Assembly (NCBI RefSeq): GCF_003148905.1
Contig: NZ_QGHC01000004.1
Span: 301,495-365,494, forward strand
Length of the DNA: 64,000 bases
Origin: Fulvimonas soli
GTDB taxonomy: Bacteria; Pseudomonadota; Gammaproteobacteria; Xanthomonadales; Rhodanobacteraceae
Reading direction: 5' to 3'
Part shown: positions 54,578-63,092 of the stretch, piece by piece
How the letters are laid out: every line of letters starts with the position of its first letter
Position numbering within the stretch: position 1 is the stretch's first letter
Program-made: the position numbers and the translations under genes
The notes under the pieces: model-generated
What the model saw: only the letters and a program-made list of their open reading frames with translations
What the model was told of the DNA's origin: nothing
Databases searched by the model: none

Positions 54578-55929
54578 CAGCCGGCCGCTCCCAGCGCGCG
54601 CAGCAGGCCGCGCGCCTTGGCGCGGGTCTCGTCCAGCTCCTTCTCCGCCACCGAGTCGGCGACGATGCCGGCGCCCGCGCGCAGGCTCACCGTGGCGCCG
54701 ACCTGGGCGAGCGTGCGGATCAGGATGTTGAGGTCCATGTCGCCGCTGCGGTCGAGGTAGCCCAGCGCGCCGGTGTAGGCGCCGCGCGGCGCCTGCTCCA
54801 GCGCGGCGATGATCTCCATGCAGCGCACCTTCGGGCAGCCGGTGATGGTGCCGCCGGGGAAGGTCGCCGCGATCACCTGTCCCGGCGTCACCTCCCCGCG
54901 CAGGGTACCGCGCACGTTGGAGACGATGTGGTGCACGTGCGCGTAGCTCTCCACCACCATCAGCTCGTCCACCCGCACGCTGCCGGGGCGGCACACGCGG
55001 CCGAGGTCGTTGCGCTCCAGGTCGATCAGCATCACGTGCTCGGCGCGCTCCTTCGGGTGCGAGGCCAGCTCGCGGATGCGCGCGGCCTCGTCGTCGCCCG
55101 GCACGCGCGGGCGGGTGCCGGCGATCGGGCGGGTCTGCGCCTCGCCGCCGCGCACCTCGACCAGCCGCTCCGGCGAGGAGCTGGCCACCGCCCAGCCCGG
55201 CTGCTGCAGCAGGCCGGCGAACGGCGCGGGGTTGGCGCGCCGCAGCGCCGCGTACAGCGCGGCCGGCGCGGGCGGCTCGGCGTAGCGCGCGCGCCAGGCG
55301 CGCGAGAGGTTGGCCTGGAAGATGTCGCCGTCGAGCAGGTGCCGGTGGATGCGCGCCACGCCGTCGAGGAAGCGCGCGGGGTCGTCCTCCTCGATCGCCA
55401 GCGGCGCGGGCGGCGCGAGCGCGTGCCACGCCGCCGCGAGGTCGCGTTCCAGCGCGTCGAGCAGCGCCTCCGCGCCGGGCTCGGCCACCAGCACCGTGCA
55501 GTCGCGCGCGTGGTCGACGATCGCCGCCGCCGGGCAGCGCAGCGCCAGCGCCACCGGCAGGGCCGGCTCGCACGGCAGGCGCAGGCGCAGCTCGATCGCG
55601 CCGGCCAGCTCGTAGGCGAGGAACAGCACCCAGCCGCCGTGGAACGGCAGGCCGTCGTCCGCGCGCGGCAGGCGTTCGGCCCGCCAGCGCGCGTCGAGCG
55701 CGTCGAGGAAGGAGCCGCCCGGCCGCGCCGCGCCGCGGCCGTCGCGCAGCACGCCGCCGGCGTCCAGCGCGAGCGCGTCGCGCGGGAAGGCGAACAGGAT
55801 GTCGTGGCGCGCCTGCGGCGTGCCGTGCACCACGCTCTCCAGCAGGGCCGGGTAGCGCGCCGGAAACGCCGCGGCCGGCGCGAGCAGGTCGCGCCGGCCG
55901 CGCAGGGTGCGGCTCGCGGGAGCGGCCAC
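54577..55929 (-). CDS. pabB: Aminodeoxychorismate synthase component I
   Basis: A 450-residue chorismate-utilising enzyme. Motifs: HRHLLDGDIFQANLSRAW, RPIAGTRPRV, IDLERNDLGRVCRPGSV, ATFPGGTITGCPKVRCMEII and AGAGIVADSVAEKE. The Lys that forms a covalent intermediate in E. coli PabB (PIKGT) is Ala270 here. Adjacent pabC supports PabB over anthranilate synthase. The start is the GTG at 55929, two bases after the fabF stop. Confidence 0.88.
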   Translation of the reverse strand: MAAPASRTLRGRRDLLAPAAAFPARYPALLESVVHGTPQARHDILFAFPRDALALDAGGVLRDGRGAARPGGSFLDALDARWRAERLPRADDGLPFHGGWVLFLAYELAGAIELRLRLPCEPALPVALALRCPAAAIVDHARDCTVLVAEPGAEALLDALERDLAAAWHALAPPAPLAIEEDDPARFLDGVARIHRHLLDGDIFQANLSRAWRARYAEPPAPAALYAALRRANPAPFAGLLQQPGWAVASSSPERLVEVRGGEAQTRPIAGTRPRVPGDDEAARIRELASHPKERAEHVMLIDLERNDLGRVCRPGSVRVDELMVVESYAHVHHIVSNVRGTLRGEVTPGQVIAATFPGGTITGCPKVRCMEIIAALEQAPRGAYTGALGYLDRSGDMDLNILIRTLAQVGATVSLRAGAGIVADSVAEKELDETRAKARGLLRALGAAG

Positions 55930-55931
55930 GC

Positions 55932-57170
55932 TCAGACGCGGCGGAACGCCAGCGTGCCGTTGGTGCCGCCGAAGCCGAACGAGTTGGAGATCGCCACGTC
56001 CAGCTTCGCCTCGCGCGCCACGTGCGGCACGAAGTCGAGGTCGCAGCCCTCGCCCGGCTCGTCCAGGTTGATGGTGGGCGGCAGCACCTGGTCGCGCAGC
56101 GCCAGGATGGTGAAGATCGCCTCCACGCCGCCCGCCGCGCCGAGCAGGTGGCCGGTGGTGGACTTGGTCGAGCTCATCGCCAGCCTGCAGGCGTGCTCGC
56201 CGAACACCTTCTTCGCCGCCAGCACCTCGCCGAGGTCGCCCAGCGGCGTGGAGGTGCCGTGCGCGTTGATGTACTGCACCTGGTCGGGAGCGAGGCCGCC
56301 GTCGCGCAGCGCGGCGTCCATGCAGCGCGCCGCGCCCTCGCCGCCCTCGCTGGGCGCGGTGATGTGGTAGGCGTCGCCGCTCATGCCGAAGCCGACCAGC
56401 TCGGCGTAGATCCTCGCGCCGCGCGCCCTGGCGTGCTCGTACTCCTCCAGCACCAGCACGCCGGCGCCGTCGGACAGCACGAAGCCGTCGCGGTCCTTGT
56501 CCCACGGGCGGCTGGCCCTGGTCGGCTCGTCGTTGCGGGTGGACATCGCCTTGGCCGAGCAGAAGCCCGCCATCGCGGTGCCGGTGGTGGCGAACTCGGC
56601 GCCGCCGGCGACCATCGCGTCGGCGTCGCCGTACTGGATCATCCGCGCCGCCAGGCCGATGTTGTGGGTGGCCGTGGTGCAGGCGGTGACGCAGGCGATG
56701 TTCGGGCCCTTCAGGCCGAACATGATCGACAGGTGGCCCGAGACCATGTTGATGATCGACGAGGGCACGAAGAACGGCGAGATGCGGCGCGGGCCCTTCT
56801 CGTGCAGCTCGATCGAGGTGTCCTCGATGGTGTTGAGGCCGCCGATGCCCGCGCCCACCGCCACGCCGATGCGCGGCGCGTTGGCCTCCGTCACCTCCAG
56901 CCCGGAATCGCGCAGGGCCTGCGTGCCCGCGGCGATGCCGTAGTGGATGAACGGGTCCATCTTCTTCACGTCCTTCGGCGCGATCCACTGCGCCGGGTCG
57001 AAGTCGCGCACCTGGCCGGCGATGCGCGTGGCGTAGGCGCTCGCGTCGAAGTGGGTCACCGGGCCGATCCCGCTGACGCCCTTCAGGATGTGCTCCCAGG
57101 CGGTGGCGATGTCGTTGCCGACCGGCGAGATGATGCCCATGCCGGTCACGACCACACGTCGTTTGCTCAT
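55932..57170 (-). CDS. fabF: Beta-ketoacyl-ACP synthase II
   Basis: A 412-residue condensing enzyme of fatty acid elongation. The catalytic Cys is in [15 protein letters not shown], the two His residues in [11 protein letters not shown] and [13 protein letters not shown], with the glycine-rich end [14 protein letters not shown]. The ATG at 57170 gives the family start ([12 protein letters not shown]). A terminator lies between acpP and fabF, so expression is likely lower than that of acpP. Confidence 0.96.
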   Translation of the reverse strand: MSKRRVVVTGMGIISPVGNDIATAWEHILKGVSGIGPVTHFDASAYATRIAGQVRDFDPAQWIAPKDVKKMDPFIHYGIAAGTQALRDSGLEVTEANAPRIGVAVGAGIGGLNTIEDTSIELHEKGPRRISPFFVPSSIINMVSGHLSIMFGLKGPNIACVTACTTATHNIGLAARMIQYGDADAMVAGGAEFATTGTAMAGFCSAKAMSTRNDEPTRASRPWDKDRDGFVLSDGAGVLVLEEYEHARARGARIYAELVGFGMSGDAYHITAPSEGGEGAARCMDAALRDGGLAPDQVQYINAHGTSTPLGDLGEVLAAKKVFGEHACRLAMSSTKSTTGHLLGAAGGVEAIFTILALRDQVLPPTINLDEPGEGCDLDFVPHVAREAKLDVAISNSFGFGGTNGTLAFRRV

Positions 57171-57285
57171 GCTGCTGTTCCTTCGTGGTTCCCGCGGCGG
57201 CGGCCGAGGCCGCCGATCCGCATCAGGCTGGCGACGTCCCGCCCCGCACACCATACGGAATCGGACGTTGCAAAACGCGGAAACG

Positions 57286-57308
57286 AAAACTGCGCCGAGT
57301 CGGCGCAG
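57286..57308 (-). terminator. Intrinsic terminator after acpP
   Basis: Seven-bp stem CTGCGCC / GGCGCAG with a 5-nt loop (57290-57308), followed on the minus strand by TTTT (57286-57289). It would allow acpP to be made in excess of fabF. Confidence 0.65.
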
Positions 57309-57376
57309 CTTCCGGTATCGCCATCATGGCCGTGCCGCGCGATGCGCCCCGTGCCATGAATCGATCGGCAGTCCGA

Positions 57377-57616
57377 TCAGTCCTTGGAGTGGGCCTTGAT
57401 GTAGTCCACGGCCTGCTGCACGGTGGTGATCTTCTCGGCTTCCTCGTCGGGAATCTCGGTCTCGAACTCTTCCTCGAGCGCCATCACCAGTTCCACCGTG
57501 TCCAGCGAATCCGCGCCCAGATCGTCCACGAACGACGCATTCGCGGTGACTTCCTCTTCCTTCACGCCCAGCTGTTCGACGACGATCTTCTTGACGCGCT
57601 CTTCGATGGTGCTCAT
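57377..57616 (-). CDS. acpP: Acyl carrier protein
   Basis: A 79-residue acidic carrier protein. The phosphopantetheine Ser is in [21 protein letters not shown]. The length and the helical pattern ([16 protein letters not shown] at the start) are those of AcpP. Located between fabG and fabF. It is flanked by a likely promoter upstream and a terminator downstream, which fits its very high expression. Confidence 0.98.
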   Translation of the reverse strand: MSTIEERVKKIVVEQLGVKEEEVTANASFVDDLGADSLDTVELVMALEEEFETEIPDEEAEKITTVQQAVDYIKAHSKD

Positions 57617-57681
57617 GTTGCCAAACCTCCCAAGGAGTCATTGCATTCGTGCGCCGGCCCGGGGCCGGCAAAGGCCGGCGG

Positions 57682-57710
57682 ATTGTAGTGGCTAAGCCCC
57701 GCTGCCGCCA
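57682..57710 (-). promoter_or_regulatory. Possible acpP promoter
   Basis: TACAAT (57682-57687) on the minus strand with a poor -35 (TGGCGG, 57705-57710) at spacing 17. The leader to acpP, about 60 nt, contains GCCGGC palindromes. Confidence 0.35.
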
Positions 57711-57830
57711 CGATCCGCCGACGATGGCAAACGCCGGACCTGGGGGTCGGCGCGAAAGGGTGATTGTCGCCTAAAACGGGGCCGCTGGCGACCGTCGCCC
57801 GGTAAATGGAGGAGAAACCGGCCGGGCGGC

Positions 57831-58574
57831 CTAGGGCATGTACATGCCGCCGTTGACGTGCAGCGTCTCGCCGGTGATGTAGGCCGCCGCCGGCGAGGCC
57901 AGGAAGCCCACCGCCCTGGCGATGTCCGCGGCCTCGCCGAGCCGGCCCAGCGCGATCTGGCCGAGCAGCGCCTGACGCTGCTCGGCCGGCAGCGCGCGGG
58001 TCATGTCGGTGTCGATGAAGCCCGGCGCCACCACGTTCACGGTGATGCCGCGCGAGCCGATCTCGCGCGCCAGCGACTTGGAGAAGGCGATGATGCCGGC
58101 CTTGGCCGCCGCGTAGTTGGCCTGGCCGGGGTTGCCGGTGAGGCCGATCACCGAGGCGATCGAGATGATGCGGCCCTTGCGCGCCTTCATCATGCCGCGC
58201 AGCACCGCCTTGCTGGCGCGGTAGACCGAGGTGAGGTTGGTGTCCAGGATCGCCTGCCAGTCCTCGTCCTTCATGCGCAGCAGCAGCTGGTCGCGGGTGA
58301 TGCCGGCGTTGTTGACCAGGATCGACACCGGGCCGAACTCCTTGGCGATGGCGTCCACCAGCGCCTCGATCGCGGCGCCGTCGGTGACGTTGAGCACGCG
58401 GCCGTGGCCGCCGCTGGCGGCCAGGCGCTCGCCGATGGCCTGGGCGCCGGCCTCGCTGGTGGCGGTGCCGATCACGGTGGCGCCCTGCGCCGCCAGCTCG
58501 TCGGCGATGGCCGCGCCGATGCCGCGGCTGGCGCCGGTGACCAGGGCGACCTCGCCCTGCAATGCGTTGCTCAT
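57831..58574 (-). CDS. fabG: 3-oxoacyl-ACP reductase
   Basis: A 247-residue NADPH-dependent short-chain dehydrogenase. The cofactor motif is VTGASRGIGAAIA, the catalytic Ser is in IISIASVIG, and Tyr and Lys are in NYAAAKAGIIAF. The ending ITGETLHVNGGMYMP is typical of FabG. In order between fabD and acpP. Confidence 0.96.
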   Translation of the reverse strand: MSNALQGEVALVTGASRGIGAAIADELAAQGATVIGTATSEAGAQAIGERLAASGGHGRVLNVTDGAAIEALVDAIAKEFGPVSILVNNAGITRDQLLLRMKDEDWQAILDTNLTSVYRASKAVLRGMMKARKGRIISIASVIGLTGNPGQANYAAAKAGIIAFSKSLAREIGSRGITVNVVAPGFIDTDMTRALPAEQRQALLGQIALGRLGEAADIARAVGFLASPAAAYITGETLHVNGGMYMP

Positions 58575-58629
58575 GGATGCTCCCTCGGCTGCGTGGCGCC
58601 GCGCGGGCGGCGCCGTCGTTGGTCGGTCG

Positions 58630-59577
58630 TCAGGCCCACTCGGCGAGCGCGGCGTCCAGCTCGGCCGGCGTGCCGAGGGCGCGCGCCTCCAGCGCCTTGT
58701 CGATGCGCCTGGCCAGGCCGGTCAGCACCTTGCCCGGCCCGCACTCGGCGATGCGCGCGGCGCCGCCGGCGGCCAGCGCCTGCACGCACTGGGTCCAGCG
58801 CACCGGCAGGTAGAGCTGGCTGACCAGCGCCTCGCGGATCGCGTCGACGCCGTGGTGCACCTGCGCGTCGACGTTCTGCACCACCTCGATCTTCGGCTCG
58901 CGCCAGGCGTAGGCGGTCATCGCCTCGGCCAGGCGGTTGGCGGCCTCGCGCATCAGCGGGGTGTGCGAGGGCACGCTCACCGCCAGCTTCATCGCCTTGC
59001 GCACGCCGCGCTCGGCGAGCAGCGCCAGCGCCTTGTCCACCGCCTCGGCGTGGCCGCCGATCACCACCTGCCCCGGCGAGTTGTAGTTGGCCGGCACCAC
59101 CACGTGCACGCCGGAGGCGTCGCGGCAGGCCTCCTCGACCACCGCGTCCTCGGCGCCGAGCACGGCGGCCATCGCGCCGGAGCCTTCCGGCGCGGCCTCC
59201 TGCATCGCCTGGCCGCGGATGCGCACCAGGTGCGCCGCGTCGCGCAGCGAGATCGCCTCGGCCGCGACCAGCGCGCTGTACTCGCCCAGGCTGTGCCCGG
59301 CCAGCCGCGCGGGCAGCGCGCCGCCCTGCACGCGCCACACGCGCCACACGGCGATGCTGGCGGCCAGCAGCGCCGGCTGGGTGTACTCGGTGCGGTTGAG
59401 CATCTCCTGCGGGCCTTCCTGCGACAGCGCCCACAGGTCGACGCCGGCGCCCTCGGAGGCTTCGTCGAAGGCGGCCTTCACCGCGGCGTGCGCCTCGGCC
59501 AGCTCGGCCAGCATGCCGACGGACTGGGAGCCCTGGCCGGGGAACACGAAGGCGAGCGAGGCGGAGGTATGGCTCAT
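58630..59577 (-). CDS. fabD: Malonyl-CoA:ACP transacylase
   Basis: A 315-residue acyltransferase that charges ACP with malonate. FVFPGQGSQSVGML at the start, the nucleophile Ser in AGHSLGEYSALVAA, the substrate Arg in RIRGQAMQEA and the His in VPSHTPLM are all present. The ATG at 59577 is the family start; the frame stays open upstream into a repeat element. A 306-bp gap, mostly repeat, separates it from the next upstream gene. Confidence 0.96.
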   Translation of the reverse strand: MSHTSASLAFVFPGQGSQSVGMLAELAEAHAAVKAAFDEASEGAGVDLWALSQEGPQEMLNRTEYTQPALLAASIAVWRVWRVQGGALPARLAGHSLGEYSALVAAEAISLRDAAHLVRIRGQAMQEAAPEGSGAMAAVLGAEDAVVEEACRDASGVHVVVPANYNSPGQVVIGGHAEAVDKALALLAERGVRKAMKLAVSVPSHTPLMREAANRLAEAMTAYAWREPKIEVVQNVDAQVHHGVDAIREALVSQLYLPVRWTQCVQALAAGGAARIAECGPGKVLTGLARRIDKALEARALGTPAELDAALAEWA

Positions 59578-59735
59578 GGAATGGCTGCGTCCGTGGATCA
59601 AACCCGGAATGGTGCCAGCATCGCTCGCCATACGCATCTGTATCCGCGCGCGGCGGCGCCGGCCGCAGCGGGGCGAAAACGCCTTCCATCCATGCACATG
59701 CGCACTGGATCGCCCAGCCGTTCGTTTTCCATCAC

Positions 59736-59851
59736 CGTCATGCCGGCGCAGGCCGGCATCCAGTGAAGTGCGTCGTGCGCGGCACTCGAAACAGGTTTTG
59801 CGTGCTTCGCACGGGTCCTTGGACTGGATGCCGGCCTGCGCCGGCATGACG
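59736..59851. repeat. 116-bp element with perfect 28-bp terminal inverted repeats
   Basis: Positions 59736-59763 and 59824-59851 are exact reverse complements. Each arm is itself a palindrome (ATGCCGGC...GCCGGCAT) with outer GTCAT and inner CCAG. The core is 60 bp without a gene. Related to the element at 12812-12894. It fills much of the gap upstream of fabD (59578-59883); the remainder shows nothing recognisable. Confidence 0.8.
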
Positions 59852-59883
59852 AGCGGGAACCGGGGAGAGACCGCTCGGGCGGG

Positions 59884-60597
59884 TCAGGCGACGGCGAGCC
59901 GCAGCGCGCGCAGCGCCACGCCGTAGGCGCGCGGGCCGCGCCCGAGGCGGTAGCAGGCGCGCTCCACGAAGCCCAGCCGCGCCACCGTCCGCGCCAGCGC
60001 CGCGCGCGCCTGCGGCAGCTCGCGCAGGCAGCCGCCGAGCAGCGCCGCCAGCGCGTCCTCGCGGCCGTCGTAGTAGCGGCCAACGCCGACCGCGAACATC
60101 AGCCAGTCGCGCGCCTGCGCCTCGGCCAGCGGCATGATCTCGCCGGGGTCTTCCTGGAAGTCGATGAAGCCGATGCGCTCGCCGTCCACCGTCATGTTGC
60201 GCGGGAACGCCTGACCCAGATAGGCGCCGCGGCGGTGCGCCGCGGCGATCGCCTGCGCCGCGCGGCCGGCCAGCGCGCCGATGCGCTCCGGGTCGCCGCC
60301 CATGCGGCGCAGGTGGTGCGACACCGAGCGGCCGATGTCGCCCAGCAGCAGCATCGCGGGCCCCTGCCCGATCACCTCGGGCACGTGCACGCCCTGCGCG
60401 CGCAGCAGCTCGATGCGCCGCCGCTCCACGTCGCGCCCGGCGTCGCCGCCGCGGTGCGGCGGCGCGCGCAGGCAGTCCGCGCCCAGCGCGCCCACCACGC
60501 GGTTGAGCAGGCCGTGCACCAGCCGCCGCGCGAGGCCGCCGCGCGGATAGTGCTTCAGCCAGACCCGTTCGCCGTGGATGTGCAGTCCACTGGCCAT
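59884..60597 (-). CDS. Kinase-like protein within the fab cluster
   Basis: A 237-residue soluble protein with the layout of small lipopolysaccharide-kinase or BUD32/RIO-type kinases. A candidate ATP Lys is Lys15 (VWLKHYP) and a helix-C Glu near 58-63 (VERRRIELL). The catalytic loop is HRRGAYLGQAFPRNM and the metal-binding segment IGFIDFQED (Asp146). The loop has Gln129 where the HxD Asp is expected, while Asn134 is kept. It lies nine bases after fabH and ahead of fabD. Substrate unknown; a lipid- or sugar-directed kinase is possible. Confidence 0.65.
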   Translation of the reverse strand: MASGLHIHGERVWLKHYPRGGLARRLVHGLLNRVVGALGADCLRAPPHRGGDAGRDVERRRIELLRAQGVHVPEVIGQGPAMLLLGDIGRSVSHHLRRMGGDPERIGALAGRAAQAIAAAHRRGAYLGQAFPRNMTVDGERIGFIDFQEDPGEIMPLAEAQARDWLMFAVGVGRYYDGREDALAALLGGCLRELPQARAALARTVARLGFVERACYRLGRGPRAYGVALRALRLAVA

Positions 60598-60606
60598 GCC
60601 GGCGGA

Positions 60607-61581
60607 TCAGTAGCGCAGCAGCGCCGACGCCCAGGTGAAGCCGCCGCCGAAGGCTTCCAGCAGCAGGTTCTGGCCGCGCTGCACCTTGCCCGAGCGCACC
60701 GCGTAGTCCAGCGCCAGCGGCACCGAGCCGGACGAGGTGTTGGCGTGCTGGTCGACGGTGACGATCACGCGGTCCATCGACATGTTCAGCCGCTTGGCGG
60801 TGGCCTCGATGATGCGCAGGTTGGCCTGGTGCGGGATCAGCCAGTCGATGTCCGCCTCGTGCATGCCGGCGGCCTCGAGCGTCTCGCCGACCAGCGCGTC
60901 GAGCGTCTTCACCGCGACCTTGAACACCTCGCGCCCGGCCATGCGGATGCGCACGCCGTGGTTGGGCTCGTCCCTGAAACCCGCGGACACGCCCACCGGG
61001 TTGTACAGCAGCTCCTTGAAGCCGCCGTCGGCGTGCAGGCAGGTGGCGTAGATGCCCGGCTCGCCGGAGGGCTCCAGCACCACCGCGCCGGCGCCGTCGC
61101 CGAACAGCACGCAGGTCTCGCGCTCGCTCCAGTCGACCATGCGGGTGAGCGTCTCGGCGCCGATCACCAGCACCTTCTTCGACTGCCCGCTCCGGATGAA
61201 CTTGTCGGCCACGCCCAGCGCGTAGACGAAGCCCGAGCAGGCCGCGTTGACGTCGAACGCGGCGCAGCCGTTGGCGCCCAGGCGGTGCTGCACCAGGCAG
61301 GCGGTGGACGGGAAGACCAGGTCGGGCGTGGTCGTGCCCAGCACGATCAGGTCGAGCTCGGACGCCTTCACGCCGGCCGCCGCCAGGGCGCGCTCGGCCG
61401 CGGCCAGGGCCAGGTCGCCGGTGGTCTGCCCCTCGGCGGCGACGTGGCGCTGGCGGATCCCGGTGCGGGTGCGGATCCATTCGTCGCTGGTGTCGACGAA
61501 CTTCTCCAGGTCGGCGTTGGTGAGCACGCGCTCGGGCAGCGCGCTGCCGGTGCCGATGATGCGGGAATAGATCGCGGTCAT
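60607..61581 (-). CDS. fabH: Beta-ketoacyl-ACP synthase III
   Basis: A 324-residue enzyme that starts fatty acid synthesis from acetyl-CoA and malonyl-ACP. The catalytic triad is visible: Cys in NAACSGFVYAL, His in LIPHQANLRIIE, Asn in HANTSSGSVPLAL, with the C-terminal FGGGFTWASALLRY. Downstream of rpmF with an intrinsic terminator and a possible promoter between. Confidence 0.97.
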   Translation of the reverse strand: MTAIYSRIIGTGSALPERVLTNADLEKFVDTSDEWIRTRTGIRQRHVAAEGQTTGDLALAAAERALAAAGVKASELDLIVLGTTTPDLVFPSTACLVQHRLGANGCAAFDVNAACSGFVYALGVADKFIRSGQSKKVLVIGAETLTRMVDWSERETCVLFGDGAGAVVLEPSGEPGIYATCLHADGGFKELLYNPVGVSAGFRDEPNHGVRIRMAGREVFKVAVKTLDALVGETLEAAGMHEADIDWLIPHQANLRIIEATAKRLNMSMDRVIVTVDQHANTSSGSVPLALDYAVRSGKVQRGQNLLLEAFGGGFTWASALLRY

Positions 61582-61639
61582 TGCTTACCCATGGTGCGGT
61601 GGGACCCGGCGCGGCTTCCCGCGCGCAGGCCAAACCGCA

Positions 61640-61668
61640 ACGTTACGTTCACGGACGCCCAAACGCAA
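61640..61668 (-). promoter_or_regulatory. Possible fabH promoter
   Basis: TTGCGT (61663-61668) and TAACGT (61640-61645), spacing 17, minus strand, just after the rpmF terminator. Confidence 0.4.
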
Positions 61669-61690
61669 AAGCGGCGCGTCGCCGCGCCGC
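61667..61690 (-). terminator. Intrinsic terminator after rpmF
   Basis: Perfect eight-bp stem GCGGCGCG / CGCGCCGC with a 4-nt loop (61671-61690), then TTTT on the minus strand. It separates yceD-rpmF from fabH. Confidence 0.75.
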
Positions 61691-61721
61691 CTTGCGGGAG
61701 TCGGGATCCTCGCGGAAGCGG

Positions 61722-61916
61722 TCAGTCCTCTTCGACCACCGCGGCCTGGGTGTCGATGACCTTCTTGCCGCGATAGTAGCCGTCCGCGGTGACGTGGTGG
61801 CGCAGGTGCACCTCGCCGCTGGTCGGGTCGGTCGCCAGCTGCACGGTCTTGAGCTTGTCGTGCGAGCGACGCATGCCGCGGGTGGACGGGGTCTTGCGGC
61901 TCTTTTGGACGGCCAT
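61722..61916 (-). CDS. rpmF: 50S ribosomal protein L32
   Basis: A 64-residue basic protein. [19 protein letters not shown] at the N-terminus is the L32 signature, and [19 protein letters not shown] follows. The zinc-binding cysteines found in some L32 proteins are absent. It lies 18 nt after yceD, the normal order. Confidence 0.96.
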   Translation of the reverse strand: MAVQKSRKTPSTRGMRRSHDKLKTVQLATDPTSGEVHLRHHVTADGYYRGKKVIDTQAAVVEED

Positions 61917-61934
61917 GGCGGTTCTCCAGCTAAA

Positions 61935-62456
61935 TCAGTGTTTCTTCAGTTCGCGCAACACCGCGAACGGGTTGTCGGTACGCCCGTCGTTGGAGGCTTC
62001 CTCCGCCGCAGGGCTGCTCGTTACTTCATCAGGCAGGCTGCCGTCCGGGTTCACCGGGACCAGCGGCATCGCCAGCAGCAGTTCGTCCTCGATCACCTCG
62101 GCCGGACTCAGCCGGCCGTCCTCGCTGACCAGCAACGGCTCGCAGCCGGGCGGCAGGGCGGCCTCCTCGCGCTCGGCGCGGATCAGCCCCAGCCGGCTGC
62201 GCAGCGACAGCGGCAGCACGAACGGCTCCAGCGTCCGCTGGCAGACCAGCGTCAGCGGCGCCCGCACGCGCACGTCGAGGTAGGCGGTGCCGAACTCGTC
62301 GCGCCCGAAGTCCAGTTCGTAGCTCGCCTGGCCCTCGCTGGCCGCCAGCGCCTCGCAGAGGCGGGGCATCGCCGCGATCGGCAGTTCCCCGGCGAACGAG
62401 CGCCGCGCCGAGACCATGCGCCAAGCATCCACGGACTCAGGCAATGACACGGACAT
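61935..62456 (-). CDS. yceD: YceD family (DUF177) protein, 23S rRNA accumulation factor
   Basis: A 173-residue protein of the YceD family, which precedes rpmF across bacteria and is needed for normal 23S rRNA accumulation. LTLVCQRTLEPFVLPLSLRSRLGLI is the recognisable core, followed by an acidic stretch with LVPVNPDGSLP. The ATG at 62456 is preferred: a TTG three codons further up would lie inside the -10 box of the promoter at 62466-62494. The transcript is therefore predicted to have almost no leader. Confidence 0.88.
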   Translation of the reverse strand: MSVSLPESVDAWRMVSARRSFAGELPIAAMPRLCEALAASEGQASYELDFGRDEFGTAYLDVRVRAPLTLVCQRTLEPFVLPLSLRSRLGLIRAEREEAALPPGCEPLLVSEDGRLSPAEVIEDELLLAMPLVPVNPDGSLPDEVTSSPAAEEASNDGRTDNPFAVLRELKKH

Positions 62457-62465
62457 AATCGGCAA

Positions 62466-62494
62466 ATCTTAGGGTTGCGCCCCGGTCAAGTCAA
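62466..62494 (-). promoter_or_regulatory. Promoter of yceD-rpmF
   Basis: TTGACT (62489-62494) and TAAGAT (62466-62471), spacing 17, minus strand. The predicted start is within about three bases of the yceD ATG. Confidence 0.65.
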
Positions 62495-62594
62495 CTCCGC
62501 GCCGGCCGGAAGGCGCGGCGCGCGGCTGGCGCGGCCGCGGCCGCGGCGCGGGTCCCGGCGCCCGCGCCGCCGGCGCTTTGCCGCCGGCGCGGGC

Positions 62595-63092
62595 ATGCGG
62601 CAGACTGGCGTCCCGCCGCCGCGCCCAGCCCCCTCCTTGGACACGCCCCTCGCCCTCGGCATCGCCGCGTTCTTCCTGCTGCTGGTGGCCGCGGTGGGCC
62701 TGTCCCTGCTGCGCCGGCGCCGGCTGCAGCGGCGCAGCGAGCGGGTGCACCAGCTGCTGCGGCTGGCCGACCAGCTGGAGGCCGACCTGCGCACCTGCCG
62801 CAACGGCCTGCTGCAGGCGCACGCGGTGATGTCGCTCAACCCGGACCTGCCGGCCGCCGGCGAGCAGGAGGCGCGGCAGGCGATCGACGCCGGCCTGCGC
62901 TCGCTGCTGCTGCAGCGCATCTGGATCCGCGACCGCTCGGCCCAGGCCAGCCAGCAGGAGCTGGACAGCACGGCCGACGCGATGACCAGCACCCGCGACC
63001 GCCTGGAGCCGCTGCTGCGCGCGCTCGACCAGGCCCGCGGCGACCTCGACCACGCGATGCGCGAGCACATCCGCCGCGAGCCCGGCGCATGA
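62595..63092 (+). CDS. Hypothetical membrane-anchored coiled-coil protein
   Basis: A 165-residue protein (ATG at 62595; start uncertain, a TTG at 62637 is also possible). One membrane helix, LALGIAAFFLLLVAAVGLSLL, is followed by an Arg-rich stop-transfer (RRRRLQRRSER) and a long, mostly helical cytoplasmic region with HQLLRLADQLEADLR and a C-terminal heptad-like segment. No family recognised. Its stop overlaps the maf start by four bases (ATGA, 63089-63092), so the two are probably coexpressed. Confidence 0.7.
   Translation: MRQTGVPPPRPAPSLDTPLALGIAAFFLLLVAAVGLSLLRRRRLQRRSERVHQLLRLADQLEADLRTCRNGLLQAHAVMSLNPDLPAAGEQEARQAIDAGLRSLLLQRIWIRDRSAQASQQELDSTADAMTSTRDRLEPLLRALDQARGDLDHAMREHIRREPGA

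Noticed and set aside
57617..57830. Riboswitch or FapR-type operator in the acpP leader
   Set aside because: Only short GCCGGC palindromes are visible, which are frequent in this base composition; no known aptamer or operator pattern.
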